From contig NZ_ARVX01000001.1 of assembly GCF_000384375.1 (NCBI RefSeq), forward strand, positions 1,178,001-1,242,000: a stretch of DNA of 64,000 bases, given 5' to 3'. This document shows, piece by piece, positions 1-8,815 of this stretch. The DNA is from Methylotenera versatilis 79. GTDB lineage: Bacteria > Pseudomonadota > Gammaproteobacteria > Burkholderiales > Methylophilaceae. The translations under genes and the position numbers were made by a program. Numbering within the stretch: position 1 is the first letter of the stretch; every line of letters starts with the position of its first letter. The notes below the pieces were generated by a model that ran no database searches, was not told the origin of the DNA, and saw nothing but the letters and a program-made list of their open reading frames with translations.

Positions 1-2
1 AA

Positions 3-473
3 AAAGACGTGCTGGAAAAAATTCAAGAAGATGCGCGAAAAGATGAGTTGCGTGAGAAAAAAGCGTTAGAGAAAAAAGCCACAGAAAAACAGCAAGATGC
101 ACTGAAAAAAATGCAGCAAGACATGCTGTCTGAAGAACATGCAACAGAAAATAAACAAGCAAACGCTGCAAGTGCTGCTGCCAATGCTAGCGTTATTGGC
201 GAATATACGGATAAGATCAAATCTAAAATTCGCGGTAATGTAAACAAAACACTGTGTGGCGATGGTAATCCAGAGTTGAGATTTACTATCGGCTTACTGC
301 CAACAGGTGAATTAAGTGGCACACCTAGATTAACAAAATCCAGTGGAAACAGTGCTTGTGATGATGCAGTAGAGCGTGCTATAGCTGCATCTCAGCCATT
401 GCCATTGCCTTCCGACCCAGCGATTTATGCAAAATTTAGAAACCTGAATTTAACGTTTAAACCGAATGAATAG
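3..473 (+). CDS. tolA: TolA, C-terminal part (5' truncated by window)
   Basis: The frame is open from the first bases, so the gene starts before the window. The visible part begins with a Lys/Glu/Ala-rich coiled-coil (the periplasmic helical domain II of TolA) and ends in a compact domain of about 95 residues with two cysteines, as in TolA domain III/TonB-C folds. TolA is the inner-membrane-anchored, energy-transducing arm of the Tol-Pal system and links TolQ/TolR to TolB and Pal. tolB, pal and cpoB follow, which settles the call. A GTG at 9 is only an internal codon. The 174-bp gap to tolB contains no obvious terminator. Confidence 0.9.
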   Translation, partial: KDVLEKIQEDARKDELREKKALEKKATEKQQDALKKMQQDMLSEEHATENKQANAASAAANASVIGEYTDKIKSKIRGNVNKTLCGDGNPELRFTIGLLPTGELSGTPRLTKSSGNSACDDAVERAIAASQPLPLPSDPAIYAKFRNLNLTFKPNE

Positions 474-647
474 TTAGGTAGGCCAGTTTTTATTGCTATA
501 TTTTGTTTTTCTTAATGATGTAAATAAAGCGTAAAAGATGTAATAAAGTGTAAATGCGGTGGTATCAAGCCTAGTTTACAGTAGAATTTAATGGAACTTT
601 TTAAAAAACTTAATTACAAATAGTTTAAATCACAACTGATAGTCAAG

Positions 648-1919
648 ATGAATCTATTAAAAACAATCGCTTTCCTCACCAGTTTTTTTATTGCTATTAG
701 CGCACAAGCCGAATTAGATATTGAAATCAGCGGTGGCGGTGCACAGCAAATTCCTATCGCAATAGCGCCTTTTGGCGATGTTGCGAATACCAAAGATAAC
801 ATTGCCAATATTGTTGCGGCTGATTTAAAGCGTAGCGGTTTGTTTCGCGTATTAGAAACGCGCGGTATGGCAAACCTACCCACCACTCCAGCACAAGTTA
901 AATATGCTGAATGGGCTGCTTTACAAGCGCAGGCATTAACTGTTGGGCATGTGGAAAGTATTGCTGGCGGCAAATTAAAAGTCAGCTTTCAATTGTTGGA
1001 CGTATTAAAGCAATCACAATTGGCTGGTATGGATTATCAGATTTCTCCCAACCAAGTAAGAATGACTGCACATAAAATTGCAGATGTTATCTATCAAAAA
1101 TTAACCGGTGAATCAGGTATATTTGCTAGTCGTATTGCTTACATCACGAAAAAAGGTAAGCGCTACGTATTGCAAGTAGCCGATGCCGATGGCTTTAATC
1201 CGCAAACTGTCGTGTCATCGAACGAGCCGATAATCTCACCTGCTTGGTCGCCTGATGGTTCAAAGTTGGCTTATGTTTCATTTGAAAAGAAAAAGCCAAT
1301 TGTTTATGTACAGTCATTAAGTAGCGGCAGCCGCCAAGTGTTGGCAAATTTTAAAGGTAATAACAGCGCACCAGCTTGGTCACCAGATGGCAATAAGTTA
1401 GCGATTGTTTTAACTTATGGCGCAAATTCGCAGGTGTACACAATTAACGTCGGCGGTGGCGGATTAAAACAAATCACTAAAAGCAATGCCATTGATACAG
1501 AACCAGTATTCTCACCAGATGGCAATTGGATCTACTTTAGTTCAGATCGTGGTGGAAAACCGCAAATCTACAAAGTGAGTGCAGATGGCGGCAATCCAAC
1601 ACGCGTAACGTTTGAAGGTGGTTTTAATGTATCGCCTAAATTTTCACCGGATGGAAAGTCTTTGGCTTATATTCGTAACGATGGTGGCAAATTTAAAGTC
1701 GCCTTGCAAGATTTAGCCTCAGGCCAAGTGCAACTATTAAGTGATGGTAGTCAAGATGAGTCGCCTAGTTTTGCACCAAATGGACGTGTGATTTTATATG
1801 CGACCAAAGTTGGTGGGCGTGGCGCATTAGCTGCAGTTTCGTCAGATGGTAAAGTGCGTCAACGCTTAAATGATGCAACTGGTGATGTGCGAGAACCAGC
1901 TTGGGGACCACTAAATTAA
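648..1919 (+). CDS. tolB: Tol-Pal system beta-propeller protein TolB
   Basis: 423 residues, the normal TolB length. A signal peptide ends near residue 21 (...ISAQA, then ELDIE), sending the protein to the periplasm. An N-terminal alpha/beta domain (about 22-165) is followed by a six-bladed propeller with repeated blade signatures such as SPAWSPDGSKLAYVS, APAWSPDGNKLAIV and EPVFSPDGNWIYFSSDRGG. TolB binds Pal and TolA during outer-membrane constriction at division. It lies between tolA and pal as in most proteobacteria. The ATG at 648 fits the signal peptide directly. Confidence 0.97.
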   Translation: MNLLKTIAFLTSFFIAISAQAELDIEISGGGAQQIPIAIAPFGDVANTKDNIANIVAADLKRSGLFRVLETRGMANLPTTPAQVKYAEWAALQAQALTVGHVESIAGGKLKVSFQLLDVLKQSQLAGMDYQISPNQVRMTAHKIADVIYQKLTGESGIFASRIAYITKKGKRYVLQVADADGFNPQTVVSSNEPIISPAWSPDGSKLAYVSFEKKKPIVYVQSLSSGSRQVLANFKGNNSAPAWSPDGNKLAIVLTYGANSQVYTINVGGGGLKQITKSNAIDTEPVFSPDGNWIYFSSDRGGKPQIYKVSADGGNPTRVTFEGGFNVSPKFSPDGKSLAYIRNDGGKFKVALQDLASGQVQLLSDGSQDESPSFAPNGRVILYATKVGGRGALAAVSSDGKVRQRLNDATGDVREPAWGPLN

Positions 1920-2067
1920 TCTATATGCATGATTAATGCCTATTTTTTAACGATTTGTAATAAACTTAATCTTAGTTAACTTTATTTTAGACTCTAAATC
2001 TTAGATTTAAATTTTAGCTTTATTTAATTAACCACACCCACTTTGGGTAATAAAACGGGAGAGTAAT

Positions 2068-2631
2068 ATGTATAAACCATCTACAATTAACACGAAACTT
2101 GCCATTGCTTTAAGCTTAGCCGTGCTATTAGTTGCTTGTAAAAGCACACCAATCGCACCAGCTAAAGTAGAAGACAAAAGCACAGGTTCATCACAAACAG
2201 GTACAAATGATGGCGCTGATACAAATGGCGTAAAAGAAGTTGTCATCGATAGCAACGCAAATGGCGGCAATAGCGAATTGCGTGATCCAAACAATATCTT
2301 ATCAAAACGTAATATTTACTTTGATTATGATAGTGACGCTGTTAAATCTGAATACCGCGCATTGATTGAAGCGCACGCTAAATATCTATTAGCTCACACT
2401 GATGCTAAAGTGATTTTGCAAGGTAATACAGATGAGCGCGGTACACGTGAGTACAACTTGTCATTGGGCCAACGTCGTTCAGTAGCAGTTAAAAAATCGT
2501 TCAATTTACTAGGCGTACAAGATAAACAAATCGAAACAGTTAGCTACGGCGAAGAAAAAGCAACGCCTAATTGCGCTGGCGAAGCTTGCGACAAAGATCG
2601 TCGCGTTGACATCGTGCACGACGGCGAGTAA
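2068..2631 (+). CDS. pal: Peptidoglycan-associated lipoprotein Pal
   Basis: 187 residues. The signal peptide ends in the lipobox LLVAC with the lipidated cysteine at residue 24. A Ser/Thr/Asp/Gly-rich linker (about 28-75) leads to a C-terminal OmpA-like peptidoglycan-binding domain containing the motif NTDERGTREYNLSLGQRR. Pal tethers the outer membrane to peptidoglycan and partners TolB. A good Shine-Dalgarno (GGGAGAG, spacing 5) precedes the ATG. The 148-bp AT-rich gap after tolB could carry a separate promoter, as is known for pal in other species, but none was identified with confidence. Confidence 0.97.
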   Translation: MYKPSTINTKLAIALSLAVLLVACKSTPIAPAKVEDKSTGSSQTGTNDGADTNGVKEVVIDSNANGGNSELRDPNNILSKRNIYFDYDSDAVKSEYRALIEAHAKYLLAHTDAKVILQGNTDERGTREYNLSLGQRRSVAVKKSFNLLGVQDKQIETVSYGEEKATPNCAGEACDKDRRVDIVHDGE

Positions 2632-2636
2632 TTGAT

Positions 2637-3476
2637 TTGTTTAATCAGTTGATGAAAAATCTGGTGATTAAAAATCTAATGGTACTGGTGATTGCTACAA
2701 CGGCGATCACCAGCCATGCCGCTATGTTTGATGACAAAGAAGCGCGCAAGAAGATTTTAGAAGTAGAAGCTGCAAGTCAAGCCTCCATTAATGATTTGAA
2801 GAAAAATCAAGCCGCGATAGAAAAGCGACTTGTTGCAATTGAAGCAGTGATACAAGGCCAAGGTTTGGCGGATATGCAAAGCCAAATTGAAGGCTTAAAG
2901 CAAGAAGTTGCCAACTTAAAAGGCGAGCTGGAAGTGGCGAGTCATAATATTGATACGACGCAACAGCGCCAAAAAGATTTATATACCGATACCGATACCA
3001 GATTGCGCAAAATAGAAACCAGCACTACATCAAATGTTGTAGGTGCTGCTAATCCGATCGGCACAAGCAACACAACGACACCAGTTGTCGAGGAAAAAGA
3101 TGTTAAAGCTTTTGCAGATGCTGATAATTTAAGTCGCTCTAGCAAGCATAAAGAGGCTTTCGCTGCGTTTGATGCTTTTCTGAAAGAATATCCTAATAGC
3201 AAACTTGCAGCAGATGCGCTGTATGGCATGGGTTACTCTCAATTTGCGCTTAAAAATTATAAGTCCAGTATTGCGACACAGCAAAAAGTAGTTGATCTAC
3301 ATGCGGATAGTACAAAAGCACCAGATGCGTTATATAGCATTGCCAATAGCCAAATCCAGTTAGGTCAAGTTACAAACGCAAAAAAAACCTTGCGTGATTT
3401 AGTGGCGAAATATCCCAATGCAGACGTAACACCTAACGCACAAAAAAGGTTGAAAACGCTAGAAGCATTAAAATAA
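2637..3476 (+). CDS. cpoB: Cell division coordinator CpoB (YbgF)
   Basis: Up to 279 residues: signal peptide ending near SHA, an N-terminal trimerising coiled-coil (about 35-115), a Thr/Ser-rich linker, and C-terminal TPR-like repeats typical of YbgF (for example AADALYGMGYSQFALKNYKSSI). CpoB couples Tol function to peptidoglycan synthesis in the periplasm. The longest reading starts at a TTG 5 bp after pal with a weak GGCGAG upstream. The ATG at 2652 gives a cleaner signal peptide (MKNLVIKNLMVLVIA...) but has no clear Shine-Dalgarno, so the start is unsettled. The gene is last in the tol operon here. Confidence 0.93.
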   Translation: MFNQLMKNLVIKNLMVLVIATTAITSHAAMFDDKEARKKILEVEAASQASINDLKKNQAAIEKRLVAIEAVIQGQGLADMQSQIEGLKQEVANLKGELEVASHNIDTTQQRQKDLYTDTDTRLRKIETSTTSNVVGAANPIGTSNTTTPVVEEKDVKAFADADNLSRSSKHKEAFAAFDAFLKEYPNSKLAADALYGMGYSQFALKNYKSSIATQQKVVDLHADSTKAPDALYSIANSQIQLGQVTNAKKTLRDLVAKYPNADVTPNAQKRLKTLEALK

Positions 3477-3482
3477 TATTTT

Positions 3483-3517
3483 ATTTGGCATTGCAATGTA
3501 TTTGGATATTGCAATGT
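3483..3517. repeat. Tandem 17/18-bp repeat with ATTGCAAT palindrome
   Basis: Two adjacent copies read ATTTGGCATTGCAATGT and ATTTGGATATTGCAATGT, each containing the 8-bp palindrome ATTGCAAT. They lie 30 bp upstream of the PAP2 phosphatase start, in the short gap after cpoB. Placement and spacing (about 1.7 helical turns) suggest an operator with two sites, but no known regulator motif is recognised. Confidence 0.5.
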
Positions 3518-3546
3518 AGCGTATCAACGATGTACTATGCGTTTCG

Positions 3547-4263
3547 ATGACTTTTCCTAAAGTACATTTCACCCTCTGTAAGCGTTGCTTTATAGCATTA
3601 TGTCTATTTGCAGCGTTTAACATTTTCGTAGGACAATTCACCAATATTGATTTAACCATTGAAGATTATTATTTCGATATAAACAGGCATCAGTTTCTTT
3701 GGTATAACACTTGGTTTGCTAAGGATTTGATGCATGGTTATGTGAAATATGTCATCACGGGTGCAGGTCGCATGTTGTGGTTAGTCGTGCTTTTAGATCT
3801 TATCTATCCATGGCCCATCATTAAACAATGGGTGCGAGTACGATTACGTTTTGTGGTCATTGCCTCTGTCTTTATACCTTCTCTTGTTGGAACGCTAAAA
3901 TCTTTTTCTAGCCTGCACTGCCCATGGGATGTAGCGCGCTATGGCGGCTATGCTCCCTTTGTACGGCTATTAGATCATATGCCTAGCATGGTAAAAGCGG
4001 GTGGTTGCTTTCCTGCGGGCCATGCAACGGTTGGTTTGTGGTTGGCCGCAATTTGTGTGTTTTGGCTTCCAAGCAAACCAAAAACTGCTTTAATTGTTTT
4101 TTTGTCGGGCTTAAGCGTAGGATTCACGCTTGGTTGGGTACAGCAAATGCGCGGTGCACACTTTTTATTTCACACCTTATGGTCTGTATGGTTGGCTGCT
4201 TTGGTCATTGTGCTTATGTTAGGTTTTACCAAGCAATTCCAATCAACAATCCAAGCAACATAA
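3547..4263 (+). CDS. PAP2-family membrane phosphatase, probably lipid A or undecaprenyl phosphate
   Basis: 238 residues with about six hydrophobic segments. The PAP2 active-site blocks are visible: K...CPWD (variant of KX6RP) near residue 118, PAGHAT (variant of PSGH) near 157, and RGAHFLFHTLWS near 201. Related proteins in this subgroup remove phosphate from lipid A or undecaprenyl pyrophosphate in the inner membrane. The next gene is eptA, so a dephosphorylate-then-add-phosphoethanolamine scheme is a reasonable inference. The exact substrate cannot be read from sequence. A tandem repeat directly upstream may regulate it. Confidence 0.85.
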   Translation: MTFPKVHFTLCKRCFIALCLFAAFNIFVGQFTNIDLTIEDYYFDINRHQFLWYNTWFAKDLMHGYVKYVITGAGRMLWLVVLLDLIYPWPIIKQWVRVRLRFVVIASVFIPSLVGTLKSFSSLHCPWDVARYGGYAPFVRLLDHMPSMVKAGGCFPAGHATVGLWLAAICVFWLPSKPKTALIVFLSGLSVGFTLGWVQQMRGAHFLFHTLWSVWLAALVIVLMLGFTKQFQSTIQAT

Positions 4264-4370
4264 TTCAAATCACAGAGTAAATTAGTAGTTTTAAAACCAA
4301 TAGCTTTAAAACTTGTATTGAATAAAATAATTCAAGCCAAAAACGCAACAAAATCAGGGGTATGTAAATA

Positions 4371-6011
4371 ATGAATAAGCTTCTGTTAATACCTCATTCT
4401 CTGCTGAGCAGGATAAACACGCAAACGCGAGCCATATTGCTGGCCGCGGTATTTATCATGTTGACGGGCAACCATGCACTATTTAGTCGGATTTTAGAGG
4501 TTTATCCGATAAAATTTAACAACATCCCATTTTTAGTCTCGCTGGGCATATTTTTCAGCATACTTAGCACCTTGTTTTTATTGGCTATTTGCCATGGCAG
4601 ATTCACGCGCTGGGCTCTGGCATTTTTTCTGCTTGCATCGTCGCTTGCGGCATATTACATGGATCAATTTGGCGTGATTGTTGATGTTGTCATGCTGGAT
4701 AATATCGCACAGACCAATCCACAAGAGTTTGCTGGCTTAGTCAGCACAATGTTTATATTAAGGGCAGTATTATTTGGTGTGATTCCCGCTTGGCTAGCCA
4801 TTAAATATACGCCTAAAGCCAGAAATTTATGGCCAGAACTGAAATCTAGATTGATTGCGATAGTTGTTTTGCTTGTACTGTTAATCGCTGTGGTTGTGCC
4901 ATTTATCGCAGGTTACACATCCTTTATTCGTGAACATCGCGTGACGCGATTTTATGCTAATCCAACTTATTTTACTTATTCTTTGATTAAATATGTGCAA
5001 GAGCAATTGCAACCAATATCTTCAAAAGTGATGACAAAAGTAGCACAAGACACAGTGAATATAGAACCAGCCACTCACCATGAGTTGATCATTATGGTGG
5101 TGGGTGAAACGGCGCGCGCAGATCGATTTTCACTTAACGGCTATCAAAGATTAACTAATCCATTATTGGCCAAAGAAAATGTAGTTAGTTTTAGCAATGT
5201 GAGCTCGTGTGGTACATCGACTGGCGTTTCAGTGCCGTGTATGTTTTCTGTGCTGGGTCGCGCAAATTACGACAAAGAAAAAGCGTTACATACTGAGAAT
5301 GCCTTAGAGGTTTTATTTGAACATAAGGTGCAAATTTTGTGGCGCGATAATAATTCAGACTCAAAAGGCGTCGCAACTCGACTTAAATATGAAAACTTTA
5401 AGACGCCAACATTGAATCCAGTTTGTGATGCAGAGTGCAGAGATGTTGGTATGCTAAGTGGTTTAGATAAATATGTCGCTGCCAGAAAAGATCAGGATAT
5501 TTTGATAGTGTTGCATCAAATGGGTAATCATGGCCCAGAATATTATCGACGTTATCCGAAAGAATTTGAAAAATTTAAGCCAATGTGTATGACTGGCGAA
5601 TTAAGGGATTGCAGCCAAGAAGAAATTGATAATAGCTACGATAATGCGATTTTGTACACGGATTATTTCTTATCTGAAGTGATTAACTTCTTAAAAAAAT
5701 ATGATAGTACGCATGAAACAGCGATGTTGTACGTGTCTGATCATGGTGAATCGCTAGGCGAACATGGCTTATATTTGCATGCTGCGCCATATTCGATTGC
5801 ACCAAAAGAACAAACGCATGTGCCTGCGATAGTGTGGATGGGCAAGAATTTTGACTTTTCAGTAGATCAGGCAAAGCCTTATAAAGATTATCCGTTAAGT
5901 CATGATGACGTATTTTGTACACTGCTGGTGGCGTTTGAAATGCAGTCAAAAACCTGCGAAAGCAAACAGAAAATATTGATGCAGAATCGTGATTTAAAAA
6001 CCACGCATTAA
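4371..6011 (+). CDS. eptA: Lipid A phosphoethanolamine transferase EptA
   Basis: 546 residues: five N-terminal membrane helices (to about residue 205) and a periplasmic sulfatase-fold domain. The metal and catalytic motifs are present: GETARADRFS, the nucleophile-bearing GTSTGVSVPCMF, SDHGESLGE and the QTHVP histidine, with several cysteines for the family's disulfides. EptA transfers phosphoethanolamine from phosphatidylethanolamine to lipid A, reducing surface charge and sensitivity to cationic peptides. It follows the PAP2 gene by about 107 bp and ends at a strong terminator. No PmrA box was recognised. Confidence 0.95.
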   Translation: MNKLLLIPHSLLSRINTQTRAILLAAVFIMLTGNHALFSRILEVYPIKFNNIPFLVSLGIFFSILSTLFLLAICHGRFTRWALAFFLLASSLAAYYMDQFGVIVDVVMLDNIAQTNPQEFAGLVSTMFILRAVLFGVIPAWLAIKYTPKARNLWPELKSRLIAIVVLLVLLIAVVVPFIAGYTSFIREHRVTRFYANPTYFTYSLIKYVQEQLQPISSKVMTKVAQDTVNIEPATHHELIIMVVGETARADRFSLNGYQRLTNPLLAKENVVSFSNVSSCGTSTGVSVPCMFSVLGRANYDKEKALHTENALEVLFEHKVQILWRDNNSDSKGVATRLKYENFKTPTLNPVCDAECRDVGMLSGLDKYVAARKDQDILIVLHQMGNHGPEYYRRYPKEFEKFKPMCMTGELRDCSQEEIDNSYDNAILYTDYFLSEVINFLKKYDSTHETAMLYVSDHGESLGEHGLYLHAAPYSIAPKEQTHVPAIVWMGKNFDFSVDQAKPYKDYPLSHDDVFCTLLVAFEMQSKTCESKQKILMQNRDLKTTH

Positions 6012-6093
6012 AAAATACTTGATTAACATGCGGTTTGACGATTATTTTAAGTGTCGATTATCACGATTATTTTAAGTGTTTTCGCGGTAAAAT

Positions 6094-6127
6094 AACGCCA
6101 ACTTAACAGTTGGCGTTTTGCTTTTTA
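6094..6127 (+). terminator. Rho-independent terminator after eptA
   Basis: A perfect 10-bp stem, AACGCCAACT / AGTTGGCGTT, with a TAAC loop, followed by TTGCTTTTT. It ends the eptA transcript 20 bp before queE, so queE may be read by its own promoter or by read-through. Just upstream, a 17-bp direct repeat (ACGATTATTTTAAGTGT) occurs at 6038-6054 and 6063-6079. Confidence 0.85.
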
Positions 6128-6146
6128 TTCATCAAGTAGTTAAAAA

Positions 6147-6785
6147 ATGGCTTTAAAAATTTACGAAATATTTCACTCATTGCAAGGCGAAACCAGTCGA
6201 TTTGGCTTGCCTACGGTATTTGTGCGCCTGACGGGTTGCCCTTTGCGATGCAGTTATTGCGATACGGAATATGCTTTTAGCGGTGGGTCCAATATGGAAA
6301 TTGCTGACATTTTGCTCAAAGTGGCGGAGTTTGGCGCGCGCTACGTGACGGTGACGGGTGGCGAGCCGCTTGCACAAAAACAATGCCACAATCTATTAAA
6401 GTCTTTGTGTGATGCAGGCTATAGCGTATCGCTTGAGACTGGTGGTGCGATGGATATTGCGCCAGTCGATAAGCGCGTGTCAATTATATTAGACATTAAA
6501 ACACCTGCTTCAAACGAAGAAAAAAAGAATCTCTGGAGCAATTTGGCGCATATTAAACCCAGTGATGAGATCAAGTTTGTGCTGTGTAATCGTGCCGATT
6601 ATGATTGGGCTAAAATTAAGTTGGATGAGCTTAAATTGGTTGAAAAATGCCCGATATTATTCTCCCCTAGTTTTCATGAGTTAGCCGCCAATGAGCTGGC
6701 AGCTTGGGTTTTGGCAGATAAATTACACGTGCGCATGCAAATTCAATTGCACAAGATTTTATGGGGCGAAAAGCAGGGCGTATGA
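6147..6785 (+). CDS. queE: 7-carboxy-7-deazaguanine synthase QueE
   Basis: 212 residues, a small radical-SAM enzyme. The cluster-binding motif CPLRCSYC (CX3CX2C) is near residues 31-38 and is followed by the SAM-binding TGGEPLAQ. QueE rearranges 6-carboxytetrahydropterin to 7-carboxy-7-deazaguanine on the path to queuosine in tRNA. The start [15 protein letters not shown] is the family N-terminus. The stop overlaps the queC start (ATGA), indicating translational coupling. Confidence 0.96.
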   Translation: MALKIYEIFHSLQGETSRFGLPTVFVRLTGCPLRCSYCDTEYAFSGGSNMEIADILLKVAEFGARYVTVTGGEPLAQKQCHNLLKSLCDAGYSVSLETGGAMDIAPVDKRVSIILDIKTPASNEEKKNLWSNLAHIKPSDEIKFVLCNRADYDWAKIKLDELKLVEKCPILFSPSFHELAANELAAWVLADKLHVRMQIQLHKILWGEKQGV

Positions 6786-7468
6786 CAAAAAAAGCGGTAG
6801 TTTTACTTTCTGGCGGGCTAGATTCTGCGACTTGTCTGGCGATTGCAAAATCGCAAGGCTTTGATTGTTACTGTTTAAGTTTGGATTACCATCAGCGCCA
6901 TATTGCTGAGTTGCAGGCAGCTAACCAAATTGCGCTGAAACTAGGTGCCATCACACACAAAACTGCGCAGTTGGATTTAAGTTTATTCGGTGGTTCAGCC
7001 TTAACGGATAATGCCATTGACGTACCGATGTCGGAAACCGTCGGCATTCCAGTGACTTATGTGCCTGCACGTAATACGATTATGTTGTCACTCAGCTTGG
7101 CGTGGGCGGAGGTATTAGGCGCACAGGATATTTTTATTGGCGTCAATGCGCTGGATTATTCCGGCTATCCTGATTGTCGCGGCGAGTACGTGACGGCGTT
7201 TCAACAAATGGCCAATTTGGCGACTAAAAGTGCAGTAGAAGGTCAAAAAATCACCATTCACGCACCGTTAATCGATATGACTAAAGGGCAAATAATCCGT
7301 TTAGGTACACAACTTGGTGTGGATTATGCGATGACGGTTTCTTGCTATCAAGCGGATGATTTAGGTCAAGCGTGTGGAAAATGTGATTCCTGTCGATTGC
7401 GACGCGAGGGCTTTTTGCAAGCTAAAATTCAGGATCCAACCCAATACCAAATTAAATCTGATGTTTGA
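6782..7468 (+). CDS. queC: 7-cyano-7-deazaguanine synthase QueC
   Basis: 228 residues from the ATG at 6782. An upstream in-frame ATG at 6761 lies inside queE and would add seven non-conserved residues. The PP-loop ATP-binding motif SGGLDSATC sits near the N-terminus, and the zinc-binding cysteines CGKCDSC lie near the C-terminus together with an earlier Cys. QueC converts 7-carboxy-7-deazaguanine and ammonia to preQ0 using ATP. With queE it forms a two-gene unit next to tol-pal, an order seen in other proteobacteria. Confidence 0.96.
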   Translation: MTKKAVVLLSGGLDSATCLAIAKSQGFDCYCLSLDYHQRHIAELQAANQIALKLGAITHKTAQLDLSLFGGSALTDNAIDVPMSETVGIPVTYVPARNTIMLSLSLAWAEVLGAQDIFIGVNALDYSGYPDCRGEYVTAFQQMANLATKSAVEGQKITIHAPLIDMTKGQIIRLGTQLGVDYAMTVSCYQADDLGQACGKCDSCRLRREGFLQAKIQDPTQYQIKSDV

Positions 7469-7539
7469 TAACTGTAGTTTGTTTGTAAGAACTCAAGTGG
7501 GCTATAGTTTATTTTTCTGCAAAATCAGATAATCCAGAC

Positions 7540-8166
7540 ATGGATAATGCTCAATCGAATCAGGACGATAACTGGCGCATAAAAATGCTCGAACAGGGCT
7601 TAGCGCATTTGGGGCAGGCTTTGATTATTGTTTCCAGCAGGGCAGAAGTCTTATTCGCATCTGGCGCGGCAGAAGTGCTACTTAAAAATCAGCATGGGTT
7701 AAGTGTAATTAACCAACAATTAATCGCAGATTTGCTGCCGGATAATACGCGGCTACAAAATGCGATACGCACAGCAATCGATGCGAATCACACGCAGGAA
7801 AACTCTATTAGCCTCTACATTCATCGCAGTCAGCATCCTAAGCCGTATTATCTTTCAATCAGCCGCATGCAAAAGCAAGAAGATGAGCGCAGAGACGGCC
7901 ATACAGTGATGATTCTGGTCAAAGATTTAAGTCTTAATTATGAATATTGGACAGATAGATTAAGTGCTGAATTTAATCTGTCGCGCCGCGAAGTGGAGTG
8001 TGTTGTGCTGTTAACTGAACGTAGAAGTACTGCCGAAGTATCTGAAGTGATGGGTATTAGTACTGATACCGTACGGCAATATATTAAGAATGTGTTTAAA
8101 AAAATGGACGTACAAAAACAGCATGAACTGGTGAGTTTGGCGCTGGAATATCGCCGAAATAGATAG
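7540..8166 (+). CDS. LuxR-type regulator with PAS-like sensor domain
   Basis: 208 residues. The N-terminal half (about 15-130) resembles a PAS fold (ALIIVSSRAEVLFASGAAEVLL...; ...YYLSISRM...). The C-terminal 65 residues are a LuxR/GerE helix-turn-helix: LSRREVECVVLLTERRSTAEVSEVMGISTDTVRQYIKNVFKKM (split here only by function: scaffold helix, then recognition helix STDTVRQYIKNVF). It lacks a receiver domain, so it is likely a one-component sensor; ligand and targets are unknown. It stands alone between queC and the rpsP promoter. Confidence 0.8.
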   Translation: MDNAQSNQDDNWRIKMLEQGLAHLGQALIIVSSRAEVLFASGAAEVLLKNQHGLSVINQQLIADLLPDNTRLQNAIRTAIDANHTQENSISLYIHRSQHPKPYYLSISRMQKQEDERRDGHTVMILVKDLSLNYEYWTDRLSAEFNLSRREVECVVLLTERRSTAEVSEVMGISTDTVRQYIKNVFKKMDVQKQHELVSLALEYRRNR

Positions 8167-8227
8167 TGAATGACAACAAAGTTAACACTTTTAAATGCGT
8201 AGAATTTAGCTTGTTTAAATATTTTAC

Positions 8228-8257
8228 TTGTCAAGATTCTAGTTTTTCACGTATAAT
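8228..8257 (+). promoter_or_regulatory. Sigma-70 promoter for rpsP operon
   Basis: TTGTCA, an 18-bp spacer, then a perfect TATAAT at 8252-8257. Transcription would start near 8264, about 40 nt before the rpsP ATG, whose Shine-Dalgarno is AAGAGAAA. Position and match quality make this the probable promoter for rpsP-rimM-trmD-rplS. Confidence 0.75.
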
Positions 8258-8302
8258 CCGCGCCTTTCTGCATAACCTTTTCTATTAAAGAGAAATATAG
8301 CT

Positions 8303-8785
8303 ATGGTAGTGATTCGTTTATCTCGTGGTGGTTCTAAAAAGAGCCCATTTTATAATGTAGTAGTGGCTGATTCACGTAATCGTCGCGATGGTCGTTTTAT
8401 TGAGCGCGTTGGTTTTTATAACCCATCTGCTAAAGCTGGTGCAGAAGGTCTACGTATTGATGCTGCACGTGTTAGTCATTGGACTGGCAACGGCGCACAA
8501 TTGTCTGACACAGTTGCTCGCTTAGTTAAAACGCATGCTAAAGGCCCAGAAGCGGCAATAGCTGCTAAAGCTAAAGATGCTGCAAAAGCCGATGCGGCAA
8601 AAGCTAAAGCCGCTGCGTTAGAAGCTGAAAAAGCTAAAGCGGCAGCCGATGCTGCTAAAGCAAAAGCAGATGAAAAAGCTGCTGCCGATGCAGCTAAGCT
8701 TGCAGAAGAAAATGCAGCTGCTAAAGCAGCCGAAGCAGAAACTACTGCTGAAGCTCCAGCAGAAACACCTGCAGCTGACGCTTAA
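8303..8785 (+). CDS. rpsP: 30S ribosomal protein S16 with long Ala/Lys tail
   Basis: The first 83 or so residues are ordinary S16 ([25 protein letters not shown]...). The remaining 75 are a low-complexity tail of Ala, Lys and Glu (runs such as [15 protein letters not shown]) that grows more acidic at the end ([16 protein letters not shown]). Usual S16 is 80-100 residues, so the protein is nearly double length. The tail is predicted helical and probably solvent-exposed. No frameshift is involved: the stop is clean and rimM follows 30 bp later. Confidence 0.96.
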   Translation: MVVIRLSRGGSKKSPFYNVVVADSRNRRDGRFIERVGFYNPSAKAGAEGLRIDAARVSHWTGNGAQLSDTVARLVKTHAKGPEAAIAAKAKDAAKADAAKAKAAALEAEKAKAAADAAKAKADEKAAADAAKLAEENAAAKAAEAETTAEAPAETPAADA

Positions 8786-8815
8786 TTGTCTGTCTGCTTA
8801 AGGCAGTCTTAAGCG

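Noticed and set aside
6761-6781. ATG at 6761 as queC start
   Set aside because: It lies within queE and adds non-conserved residues; the ATGA overlap at 6782 gives the normal N-terminus.
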